NCBI GenBank assembly: GCA_025060695.1
Contig: JANXBH010000021.1
Coordinates: forward strand, 1-16,869
Source: Caldifarciminota bacterium
GTDB lineage: Bacteria; Hydrothermota; Hydrothermia; LBFQ01; DSFT01
Length of the DNA stretch: 16,869 nt
Reading direction: 5' to 3'
The notes beneath the pieces are model-generated. The model was not told the DNA's origin. It saw nothing but the letters and a program-made list of their open reading frames with translations, and ran no database searches. The position numbers and the translations under genes were made by a program. Within the stretch, counting starts at the first letter, position 1. Each line of letters starts with the position of its first letter. Of this stretch, positions 7,351-14,018 are shown piece by piece.

Positions 7351-8735
7351 TATTTAGTTGAAAGGACTTGAATTTGCAATTTTCCTACAATTCCCATAAT
7401 TTCTGCTTGTTTATCAATAGAACCTCTCTGGAGCATAATATGACCTACGTCCGCAGGAAACTGATTAAAAGTAGGGTCTATCCATATCCAATTTCCACTA
7501 ATATAAATTGCATTCCACGCATGATAGTAATATCTTCCGTTTTGATATATTAGTCCAACTATTATATCTGTTGGGATACCTGCTGCTCTTGCAAGAGCAG
7601 TGTATAGTATAGAATGCTCATTACAATCTCCATAACCCATATTTAAAACCTCTATAGCATTTGGAACACTTACTGTAGGTCTTTTTTCTAAATTCGTATA
7701 TACCCAGTGCATTATTGCTCTTGATTTTTCTAAAATTGATGTTTTATTGCTTACTATTTCTTGTGCAAGTTTTTTTATTCTTGGGTCATCTGACTGTGCG
7801 AATGCATCAGCCTTCAAATATTGCCTGATACTATCAGGTATATTGCTATCTTCTTTTATATCTTTAATGTTTTGTCTTTTTATTTCTATAATTACTCCGT
7901 TGCTGTCTTTTTCTATAATTTTTTGTGCTCCAAAGTCCAATACAAGCTCTCCCCTTAAGTTTTCAAGTTTTAATAATAAAACGCTGTCCTTATTTGGATC
8001 AAATGTTCCATTTGGTTGTATTGCAAATGTTAAAAGAACATCTAAATTTTTATTTTCAGTTTTTGTAGCAATTTCCTTTGGCTCACTAATTAATGTAATA
8101 TCAAATGGCATTTCAACTTTTATTATTCTATTTTGATAGATATAAACTTTGGTTTCTGCACCAAACATATTAGTTCTATATACTCTTGCATTAATAGTTT
8201 TACCATTGTATTGAGTTTCTAATAATCCTAAGTTTTCACTTTTTGCCGTTCCTAATACAAAATTTGTAGGATCATATACATTCATTTCTTTTGGAGGCTC
8301 CTTTCCAAGTATTAAAAGAGCCCACCATGCTTGTGGGAGATAGAATTCATATTTTAAATCGTGAATTCTTTCGGTTTTTGGCATATTCTTTCCTTCCATT
8401 TTTACTATAAGCTTATTATTTTTAACCTCTCCATTTACTTTTACAAATACATCTGTTTTTAGCTCAAAACTAAAGCTTTTTACTTTTAATTGATTATCTA
8501 ACTTGATTTTAGTAAGTGTCTGAAGTTCCTTATCCTGATCTAACATTTTTAGTCTAAGAATAGAGTTTTCTACAACTTCATAACTATTAAATACTTTCCT
8601 AATATAGTAGTGATAATATCCGACTTTGTTTCCCCTAATGTATGCGGAAAACCAGTCCTCATATTTATTTTCAATAAATTTATTTTCCACAAAAGAACAA
8701 GAGACCAAGCTCAAAAATATAATTTTCTTAAACAT
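7350..8735 (-). CDS. transglutaminase-like lipoprotein (putative cysteine protease/peptidase fold)
   Basis: Exported protein of 461 residues. The N-terminus MFKKIIFLSLVSC is a short signal peptide ending in a lipobox (LVSC, Cys13), so it should be lipid-anchored outside the cytoplasm. A beta-rich region (about 30-330) is followed by a transglutaminase-like core with a visible triad: Cys371 (GYGDCNEHS), His405 (YYYHAWNAIY) and Asp420 (WIWIDPTFNQ). Such domains may cleave or cross-link peptides; the substrate is unknown. The arrangement is like bacterial proteins with a large N-terminal domain in front of a C-terminal transglutaminase core. Its ATG lies 7 bases after a TAAAAT box. It is co-transcribed with nadE, with no obvious functional link. 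Confidence 0.88.
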   Translation of the reverse strand: MFKKIIFLSLVSCSFVENKFIENKYEDWFSAYIRGNKVGYYHYYIRKVFNSYEVVENSILRLKMLDQDKELQTLTKIKLDNQLKVKSFSFELKTDVFVKVNGEVKNNKLIVKMEGKNMPKTERIHDLKYEFYLPQAWWALLILGKEPPKEMNVYDPTNFVLGTAKSENLGLLETQYNGKTINARVYRTNMFGAETKVYIYQNRIIKVEMPFDITLISEPKEIATKTENKNLDVLLTFAIQPNGTFDPNKDSVLLLKLENLRGELVLDFGAQKIIEKDSNGVIIEIKRQNIKDIKEDSNIPDSIRQYLKADAFAQSDDPRIKKLAQEIVSNKTSILEKSRAIMHWVYTNLEKRPTVSVPNAIEVLNMGYGDCNEHSILYTALARAAGIPTDIIVGLIYQNGRYYYHAWNAIYISGNWIWIDPTFNQFPADVGHIMLQRGSIDKQAEIMGIVGKLQIQVLSTK

Positions 8736-8748
8736 ATTGAAAATTTTA
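8736..8748 (-). promoter_or_regulatory. -10 box and leaderless start of the transglutaminase gene
   Basis: On the minus strand TAAAAT (plus 8743-8748) is followed by 7 bases and ATG. The local sequence TTTAAAATTTTCAAT before ATG is almost identical to that before rpsP (one A longer there). Confidence 0.6.
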
Positions 8749-8757
8749 AACTTACCT

Positions 8758-8769
8758 TAAAATTTTAAA
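8758..8769 (+). promoter_or_regulatory. -10 box for the MFS transporter gene
   Basis: TAAAAT at 8758-8763 lies 6 bases before the ATA proposed as start at 8770. The two divergent starts are 34 bases apart. A second overlapping TAAAAT is at 8766-8771, but no start codon follows it at the right distance. Confidence 0.4.
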
Positions 8770-9975
8770 ATAGTTAGTAAGTTATTTAGCATAACAGTTT
8801 TAGTATCTGCTTTTGGTTATTTTGTAGATATTTACGATTTATCGCTTTTTGGTATATTAAGAGTTCAAAGTTTAATAGACTTAGGATACGAAAATAAACT
8901 ATTTGATTATGGGGTATTGCTTTTGAATATGCAAATGTTTGGTATGTTGGTTGGAGGAATAATATGGGGGATTATTGGAGATACAATCGGAAGAAAAACT
9001 ATTCTATTTGGTTCTATATTGCTATTTTCTATTGGTAATATTTTAAATGCTTTTGTAGTTGATATATATCAGTATGCAATATTAAGATTTATTACAGGTA
9101 TTGGTCTTGCAGGTGAATTAGGTGCTGCAATTACATTGGTTTCAGAAATTTTGGATAAAGAGATTAGAGGATATGGAACTACAATAGTTGCAAGTTTTGG
9201 TCTTCTCGGTGCAGTGTTTGCAAGTATAACCGCTGAATTTTTCCATTGGAGAGTGATGTATTTCATTGGTGGTATTCTTGGAATTTTGTTATTCTTCTTA
9301 AGACTTAAAACTATGGAAAGTTCAATATTTGAAAGGTCAAGAGTTTTAAATATAAAGCGAGGTGATTTTATAGGAATATTTACAAATGTAAGCAAGTTTA
9401 GAAGATACACTATTATACTCATTACAGGTCTTCCTATTTGGTTTGTATTTAGTATATTAATTACTTTTTCTCCTGAGGTTGCAAAGTCTTTAAATCTAAA
9501 TATAAATATCTCTGCTGGAAAAAGTATAATGTTTGCATATCTTGGTATTTCCTTAGGTGATGCAGTTAGCGGAATTTTAAGTCAAAGGCTTAAAAGTAGA
9601 AAAAAGCCCATATATATATTTCTTCTTTTACTTTTTATTGTAGTGCTACTTTATCTTTATTTCAATAAAGAAAGTTACTTTGTTTTTTATTTCTATAATT
9701 TTCTACTTGGATTTTTTGCAGGGTATTGGGTATTATTTTTAACCGCTGGTGCAGAGCAGTTTGGAACAAATATAAGGGCAACTGTTGTTAGCACTTTACC
9801 AAATTTTATTAGGGGTTCTGTGGTTTTGATAACACTCTCTTTTAATTATATAAAAAGTTATTTTGATTTTATTACTTCAGCAGTTATTCTTGGAACTATA
9901 ATTATTCTTGTGGCATTTATATCTACTTTACTTATGGAAGAAACATTTGCTAAAGACTTGGATTATGTTGAATAA
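8770..9975 (+). CDS. major facilitator superfamily transporter
   Basis: Secondary transporter of the inner membrane with about 12 helices; substrate unknown. The loop between helices 2 and 3 has the family motif GDTIGRKT, and helix 4 contains RFITGIGLAGELGAA, as in the sugar/organic-acid-type MFS group. The first ATG/GTG/TTG in frame is TTG at 8917, which would begin inside helix 2. Upstream the frame is open to a stop at 8758 and encodes KLFSITVLVSAFGYFVDIYD, a clear MFS first helix. No ATG, GTG or TTG occurs there, so the start is most likely ATA at 8770, giving 401 residues. Its last 26 bases overlap the end of the PHP phosphatase gene on the other strand. Confidence 0.85.
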   Translation: MVSKLFSITVLVSAFGYFVDIYDLSLFGILRVQSLIDLGYENKLFDYGVLLLNMQMFGMLVGGIIWGIIGDTIGRKTILFGSILLFSIGNILNAFVVDIYQYAILRFITGIGLAGELGAAITLVSEILDKEIRGYGTTIVASFGLLGAVFASITAEFFHWRVMYFIGGILGILLFFLRLKTMESSIFERSRVLNIKRGDFIGIFTNVSKFRRYTIILITGLPIWFVFSILITFSPEVAKSLNLNINISAGKSIMFAYLGISLGDAVSGILSQRLKSRKKPIYIFLLLLFIVVLLYLYFNKESYFVFYFYNFLLGFFAGYWVLFLTAGAEQFGTNIRATVVSTLPNFIRGSVVLITLSFNYIKSYFDFITSAVILGTIIILVAFISTLLMEETFAKDLDYVE

Positions 9976-10591
9976 TTCTTAGAAAATCTCTGTTTTTATA
10001 AAGTTCAAAATCTTTCAGATCTTTGCATTCTTCAATACTATGAATATCTGAACCGACTAAATCACTAAATTCATAAATTTGAATTGCTCTTTTCTTTATC
10101 CTTTCTCCATATACTCCAAGTAAGCTTTTTAGATTTACTTGAATAATAACCTCTAAATCACTCTTTAACTTTAAAATCTCGTCAATACTTAAATATTCAT
10201 ATCTTTCAGGATGTGCTAAAATTGGTCTTAAGCCATGTTTAAGTACTTTTAAAAATGGTTGAAGTATGTCATTTGGTCTTTTGCTAATGCTAAATTCAAG
10301 TAATATTAAATTTGTATTTTCAATTGAAAATATCTTTGGGTCGTATATTTCAATAGCATCAATTCTTACTTCATAACCTACAAGAATTTTAAACTCCACA
10401 AGTTTTGATATTTCTTCTTTTAATTTATTTAGTTTTTCTCTTGGTGGATAGTATAAACTATTTGCATGTGGTGTTGCAACAGCTCCAATAAATCTATTTT
10501 TCTTTAAAAATTCAATAATCATAACACTTTCATCTATACTCCTTGAACCATCGTCTACGTTAGGTAAAATGTGAATATGAAAATCAAACAT
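9950..10591 (-). CDS. PHP-domain protein-tyrosine phosphatase (CpsB/YwqE family)
   Basis: Metal-dependent phosphatase of the kind that dephosphorylates tyrosine kinases controlling capsule or exopolysaccharide synthesis. The metal ligands of the PHP fold are visible in order: FHIHILPNVDDGS (His5, His7), TPHAN (His42), GYEVRI (Glu74), AHPERY (His127) and SDIHS (Asp182, His184). 213 residues is slightly shorter than usual (about 240-255). The ATG lies 7 bases after a TAAAAT box. No partner tyrosine kinase or Wzz-like gene is present in the window, so the role is by family only. Confidence 0.88.
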   Translation of the reverse strand: MFDFHIHILPNVDDGSRSIDESVMIIEFLKKNRFIGAVATPHANSLYYPPREKLNKLKEEISKLVEFKILVGYEVRIDAIEIYDPKIFSIENTNLILLEFSISKRPNDILQPFLKVLKHGLRPILAHPERYEYLSIDEILKLKSDLEVIIQVNLKSLLGVYGERIKKRAIQIYEFSDLVGSDIHSIEECKDLKDFELYKNRDFLRIIQHNPSL

Positions 10592-10604
10592 TCCTAAAAT
10601 TTTA
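10592..10604 (-). promoter_or_regulatory. -10 box and leaderless start of the PHP phosphatase
   Basis: Minus-strand TAAAAT (plus 10599-10604) is followed by 7 bases and ATG. It lies 6 bases from the opposite-strand TATAAT of the mutase subunit gene. Confidence 0.6.
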
Positions 10605-10610
10605 ATGCTT

Positions 10611-10627
10611 TATAATTGTAGAGCTAT
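10611..10627 (+). promoter_or_regulatory. -10 box of the B12-binding mutase subunit gene
   Basis: TATAAT at 10611-10616 lies 11 bases before the ATG. The predicted leader is 4-5 bases and no Shine-Dalgarno is possible. Confidence 0.55.
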
Positions 10628-11041
10628 ATGAATAAGCCTATTAAAGTGCTTATAGGTAAGGTGGGTTTAGATGGACACGATAGAGGTGCGAAGGTATTAG
10701 CAAGAGCTTTAAGAGATGCAGGTATGGAAGTAGTATATAGTGGTCTTCATAGAACTGCTGAAGAAATTATTCAAATGGCAATAGATGAAGACGTAGATGT
10801 AATAGGAATATCAATACTCTCTGGGGCACATATGACGTATTTCCCAAAAATATTAAAACTTATGAAAGAAAACAATTTAGATGACGTACTTTTAATAGGT
10901 GGTGGTATTATACCAGAAGAGGATGCAGTTGAATTAGAAAAGATAGGAGTAAATAAAATCTTTGGACCGGGGACACCACTTGAAGATATAATAATCTATA
11001 TTAAAAGTTGGTATGAGAGAAAGCTCGCATCTATTAAATAA
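10628..11041 (+). CDS. methylmalonyl-CoA mutase-type cobalamin-binding subunit
   Basis: Stand-alone B12-binding domain of an acyl-CoA mutase (McmA2 type), 137 residues. The cobalamin motif DxHxxG is seen as [11 protein letters not shown] with Asp15, His17 (the lower cobalt ligand) and Gly20. It continues with [11 protein letters not shown] and [20 protein letters not shown], completing the flavodoxin-like domain, and [11 protein letters not shown] near the C-terminus is typical. It must pair with a large substrate-binding subunit encoded elsewhere; the exact substrate (methylmalonyl-, isobutyryl- or ethylmalonyl-CoA) cannot be told from this subunit. It heads an operon with cda, overlapping it by 29 bases. 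Confidence 0.93.
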   Translation: MNKPIKVLIGKVGLDGHDRGAKVLARALRDAGMEVVYSGLHRTAEEIIQMAIDEDVDVIGISILSGAHMTYFPKILKLMKENNLDDVLLIGGGIIPEEDAVELEKIGVNKIFGPGTPLEDIIIYIKSWYERKLASIK

Positions 11042-11417
11042 AGCATTAGAATATACAAAATTCTCATATGCACCATATTCTAAATTTAAAGTAGCGTGCA
11101 TTCTTATTGCTTCAAATGGAAATGAGGATAAAGAGTTTTATGGTGTAAATGTAGAGAATAGTTCTTATGGTCTTACAATATGTGCTGAAAGAGTAGCAAT
11201 ATTTAAAGCAATATCTGAGGAATATAAAATTCTAAAAGCTCTTTATTTGGTGGCAGTTGATAGTGAAGGTTTTGAAGTATTGGATATTATGCCTTGTGGT
11301 GCATGTAGGCAAGTTATGATTGAATTTTCGGATAATCTAAGTATTATTACAAGAAAGTCTGAATATAAAATTAAGGAACTTATACCATTTTCTTTTAGGC
11401 TAAAAAACCACATTTAA
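11013..11417 (+). CDS. cdd: cytidine deaminase
   Basis: Deaminates cytidine and deoxycytidine to uridine and deoxyuridine in pyrimidine salvage. The zinc site is visible: Cys57 and the proton shuttle Glu59 in [12 protein letters not shown], then Cys95 and Cys98 in MPCGACRQV. The N-terminal [12 protein letters not shown] and the [10 protein letters not shown] stretch are the nucleoside-binding signatures. 134 residues is normal for the homotetrameric class. The start at 11013 lies inside the mutase subunit gene, implying coupled translation. Its stop TAA (11415-11417) forms the first three bases of the next promoter's TAAAAT. Confidence 0.95.
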   Translation: MRESSHLLNKALEYTKFSYAPYSKFKVACILIASNGNEDKEFYGVNVENSSYGLTICAERVAIFKAISEEYKILKALYLVAVDSEGFEVLDIMPCGACRQVMIEFSDNLSIITRKSEYKIKELIPFSFRLKNHI

Positions 11418-11428
11418 AATTTCACACT
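11415..11428 (+). promoter_or_regulatory. -10 box and leaderless start of pstC
   Basis: TAAAAT at 11415-11420 is followed by 8 bases and ATG. The TAA of the box is the stop codon of the cytidine deaminase gene. No Pho-box-like direct repeats were recognised. Confidence 0.6.
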
Positions 11429-12337
11429 ATGCGAGATTCCGTATTAGATATACTATTTAAATTAATATCTCTTTTTTGTGCATTATTATTAGCTGTAGTA
11501 TTTATATCAATTTTTGTGGTGCTATACTATGAAGCAGAACTCTCCATATCAACATTTGGAATTGCTTTTATGTTTAAACCTATTTGGGATCCAGTAAGGG
11601 AGATTTTTGGTGGTTTGATACCAATAGTGGGTACAATTTTAAGTTCAATGATTGCTATTATTTTGGCTACTCCTGTAAGTATTGGTATTGCAATTTTCAT
11701 TACTGAAATATGCCCTGTATATTTAAGAAATATAATAAGAACAACTATAGAGTTGTTATCTGCAATACCGAGCATTATATATGGAATATGGGGATTGTTT
11801 GTGCTTGTCCCTTTTATGAAGAACTACGTTGAGCCATTTTTAATTAAATATTTTGGTTTTATGAAGATATTTCAAGGAGAACCGTTTGGTATTGGTCTTC
11901 TTAGTGCGGGAATAGTTCTTGCAATAATGATAATCCCAATAATATCTTCCATATTAATAGAAGTGTTCTACTTAGTACCAAATGTCTTTAAAGAGTCTGC
12001 ATATGCTCTTGGTGCTACAAGGTTTGAAGTAATAAGTAAAGTGGTTATCTCCTATACTAAGGTGGGTATATTAGGTGGTATTATACTTGGTCTTACAAGG
12101 GCACTTGGAGAAACTATGGCGGTTACTTTCGTTATAGGAAATAGTTATAAAATACCATCTAATATCTACGATCCAACTATTACTATAGCATCTGCATTAG
12201 CAAACGAATTTACAGAAGCAACTACAGACTTATACTTATCAAGTTTATTTTATCTATCACTATTGCTATTTCTTATTTCGTTTATAATAATATCTATTTC
12301 GCGGTTTATAATACATAGAATAAGGGTTCCTATATGA
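11429..12337 (+). CDS. pstC: phosphate ABC transporter permease PstC
   Basis: Membrane subunit of the high-affinity phosphate importer. At 302 residues it has about six membrane segments. The conserved region SAIPSIIYGIWGLFVLVPF is a PstC hallmark, and the cytoplasmic EAA loop that contacts the ATPase is seen as FKESAYALGATRFEVISKVV. RALGETMAVTFVIGN near the C-terminal part is also diagnostic. The start follows a TAAAAT box with no room for a ribosome binding site. The pstA gene follows with a 4-base overlap (ATGA). Neither the binding protein PstS nor the ATPase PstB is in the window. Confidence 0.95.
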   Translation: MRDSVLDILFKLISLFCALLLAVVFISIFVVLYYEAELSISTFGIAFMFKPIWDPVREIFGGLIPIVGTILSSMIAIILATPVSIGIAIFITEICPVYLRNIIRTTIELLSAIPSIIYGIWGLFVLVPFMKNYVEPFLIKYFGFMKIFQGEPFGIGLLSAGIVLAIMIIPIISSILIEVFYLVPNVFKESAYALGATRFEVISKVVISYTKVGILGGIILGLTRALGETMAVTFVIGNSYKIPSNIYDPTITIASALANEFTEATTDLYLSSLFYLSLLLFLISFIIISISRFIIHRIRVPI

Positions 12338-13155
12338 GAAGGAGAATTTTTATTAATAATTTGTCTGAGATACTATCTATTATTTCCGCAATGGTAGGTA
12401 TTGTTTTCCTTATTTGGATAATTAAAGACGTAGTTGTTTTTGGTATAAAGTCAATAAACTTAGAGTTTTTTCTTGAAAATCCAAAACCCCCTGGTATTGA
12501 AGGCGGTGGTTTGAAAAATGCAATTTTTGGAAGTATTATAATTGCTACAATTGCTGTTATTATAGCATTTCCTATTGGATTATTAGGTGCGACTTATATA
12601 AATGAGTATAGAACAAAAATATCAGGAATTATAAGGTTTATAACTGATATAATGTTGTCCGCTCCTTCAATAGTAATAGGTGCTTATGTATATGCTTTAC
12701 TTGTTAAACCATTTAAGACATTTTCCGCAATAAGTGGTTCAATAGCTTTAAGTATTATAATGATACCAATAGTATTAAAGGCTATTGATGAACTTCTAAA
12801 TCTTGTCCCAAATATTACCAAGGAAGCTGCATATGCACTTGGTGCACCGAAATGGATGATTATTACGCAAATTATATGGAGGTACATTAGAACTGGTATA
12901 TTAACCGCATTTCTTATAGCATTTGCAAGAATTATGGGAGAAACTGCTCCCTTATTATTTACAAGTTTTAATAATATGTTTTTTGAAACTGATATTACTA
13001 AACCTATGGCAACACTAACTGTAAGTATATTTAACTATGCAATGTCTCCGTATGAAGAATGGCATAGACTTGCATGGTCTGCAAGTTTTCTAATAGTTAT
13101 AGTGGTTCTTTCAGTAAATATTATTTCAAAGATTATACAAAGTAGAGGTTCATAG
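12334..13155 (+). CDS. pstA: phosphate ABC transporter permease PstA
   Basis: Second permease of the phosphate importer, 273 residues, six predicted membrane segments. Diagnostic stretches are PPGIEGGGLKNAIFGSI, the SAPSIVIGAYVYALLV segment, the EAA loop TKEAAYALGAPKWMII, and ARIMGETAPLLFTSFNN. It overlaps pstC as ATGA and would form the PstC-PstA transmembrane pair. A PstB ATPase would be expected next; a small cysteine-tailed protein takes that place. Confidence 0.95.
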   Translation: MRRRIFINNLSEILSIISAMVGIVFLIWIIKDVVVFGIKSINLEFFLENPKPPGIEGGGLKNAIFGSIIIATIAVIIAFPIGLLGATYINEYRTKISGIIRFITDIMLSAPSIVIGAYVYALLVKPFKTFSAISGSIALSIIMIPIVLKAIDELLNLVPNITKEAAYALGAPKWMIITQIIWRYIRTGILTAFLIAFARIMGETAPLLFTSFNNMFFETDITKPMATLTVSIFNYAMSPYEEWHRLAWSASFLIVIVVLSVNIISKIIQSRGS

Positions 13156-13157
13156 CT

Positions 13158-13382
13158 ATGGACTATCTTAAGGAATTCATTTATATTAAATTTAAATTGC
13201 CCTTAGTTCAAGAGTATAAGTATTTAGAGGATACACTTATATTTGTTAGTTTTATTGAATTTTTTGGTCTTGAAAATCCATTGGGAATATTTGCAATAGA
13301 TTTATATCCTGACCTTATAGAAGCTTTTCATAATTGGCATAAGAATTTAGATATTAAGGGGTACAATTTACCGTGTTGTTAG
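13158..13382 (+). CDS. cory-CC-star-like small protein
   Basis: A 74-residue soluble protein ending in a Cys-Cys pair (73-74). The pattern IEFFGLENPLGIFAIDLYP followed by LIEAFHNWHKNLDIKGYNL and terminal CC matches what I recall of the uncharacterised cory-CC-star family (LGIPNP...LLP...DFHEWHRR...CC). The function is unknown; paired C-terminal cysteines could bind metal or form a disulfide, but this is inference. Members I recall sit beside ArsA/GET3-like ATPases; none is seen here. The ATG is 2 bases after the pstA stop, with AGAGGTT upstream as a weak ribosome site, so it belongs to the pst operon. Its end overlaps a possible minus-strand ORF by 29 bases. Confidence 0.65.
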   Translation: MDYLKEFIYIKFKLPLVQEYKYLEDTLIFVSFIEFFGLENPLGIFAIDLYPDLIEAFHNWHKNLDIKGYNLPCC

Positions 13383-13491
13383 TTAAGTTTTTAATAAATT
13401 CTGCAATTCTATTGCTGAATGAGTATATATTAACTCTTTCATTGCTTAAAGGGACTAATAGAGATGTCAAAATAATCTCCCTTTTCCTCAT
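13354..13491 (-). CDS. possible 45-residue protein, unknown
   Basis: An ATG on the minus strand (13491-13489) opens a 45-codon frame beginning MRKREIILTSLLVPLSNERV and ending NTVNCTP. I do not recognise it. Support is positional: its ATG lies 8 bases after a minus-strand TAAAAT, exactly as for the leaderless genes, and it fills the 125-base gap between two plus-strand genes. Against it: it is short, has no known domain and overlaps the end of the cory-CC-star gene. It could also be an antisense RNA or the relic of a longer gene. Confidence 0.35.
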   Translation of the reverse strand: MRKREIILTSLLVPLSNERVNIYSFSNRIAEFIKNLTNNTVNCTP

Positions 13492-13505
13492 GTTATAAAA
13501 TTTTA
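13492..13505 (-). promoter_or_regulatory. -10 box for the small minus-strand ORF
   Basis: Minus-strand TAAAAT (plus 13500-13505) is followed by 8 bases and ATG. It interleaves with the plus-strand box for the next gene. Confidence 0.4.
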
Positions 13506-13507
13506 AA
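13494..13507 (+). promoter_or_regulatory. -10 box and leaderless start of the conserved exported-type protein
   Basis: TATAAA at 13494-13499 lies 8 bases before the ATG at 13508. The whole region between the two divergent ATG codons is 16 bases. Confidence 0.5.
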
Positions 13508-13996
13508 ATGTTTCTTATTTTCTTATTTTCAAAAGATGACATATCAAGCTTGGCTGACAAAATTGTATTATTAATTCAGAAGGGAGACTTTAAGAATATT
13601 TCTAATTATGCAACTAAGGAAGGAATAATTTTTTCTATAGATATTTACATTGACTCATTAGACCCAAAGCTTTCAGCAAAAAAACTTAAGTTTATACTAA
13701 AGGATACTACAAAGCTATTTTTTGGATATGAAAGTGGTTCAGGAAGAGAAATTTATATGACATTTAACGATTTCTATAAAAAATACTTAAACAAAGATTA
13801 TATAAAGGGTAAAAAGTCAATAAATAGTCTAATCGGAAAAACTTCAGTAAAAAATAATATTTTGGAGTATTTTAAAAATGCACAGTTTGTTGAATACTAT
13901 TTAGAGGGAAAAGAAGAATACGACTGGCATAGTTTAATATTAGTCTTTAGGGGACGGGCATTATTAGCAATAATTCATAGTAGTTGGTCTCCTTAG
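13508..13996 (+). CDS. conserved hypothetical protein, exported/lipoprotein-like family
   Basis: A 162-residue protein of a widespread uncharacterised family. Recognisable features are LIQKGDFKNISNYATKEGI followed by FSIDIYI, FFGYESGSGREIYMTFNDF (the G-Y-x-D/S-GSG motif), AQFVEYYLEG, and the closing EYDWHSLILVFRG then ALLAIIHSSWSP. Relatives usually carry a signal or lipoprotein peptide; here only MFLIFLF is present, so the signal is very short or the true start is missed. No upstream ATG exists in the short promoter gap. Family function is unknown; fold and context suggest a periplasmic or surface protein. Confidence 0.75.
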   Translation: MFLIFLFSKDDISSLADKIVLLIQKGDFKNISNYATKEGIIFSIDIYIDSLDPKLSAKKLKFILKDTTKLFFGYESGSGREIYMTFNDFYKKYLNKDYIKGKKSINSLIGKTSVKNNILEYFKNAQFVEYYLEGKEEYDWHSLILVFRGRALLAIIHSSWSP

Positions 13997-14003
13997 AATG
14001 CCT

Positions 14004-14018
14004 TAAAATTTTGTAGTT
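14004..14018 (+). promoter_or_regulatory. -10 box and leaderless start of the aldehyde dehydrogenase gene
   Basis: TAAAAT at 14004-14009 is followed by 9 bases and ATG at 14019. No ribosome binding site is seen. Confidence 0.6.

Noticed and set aside
7747-8136. Plus-strand frame of 129 codons rich in Ser, Ile and Phe
   Set aside because: It is the reverse of the transglutaminase-like gene, whose conserved residues and signal peptide make it the true gene.
13354-13560. A longer minus-strand frame of 68 codons starting at 13560
   Set aside because: The first 23 codons lie inside the opposite gene; the internal ATG at 13491 fits the promoter position, so only the shorter form is listed.
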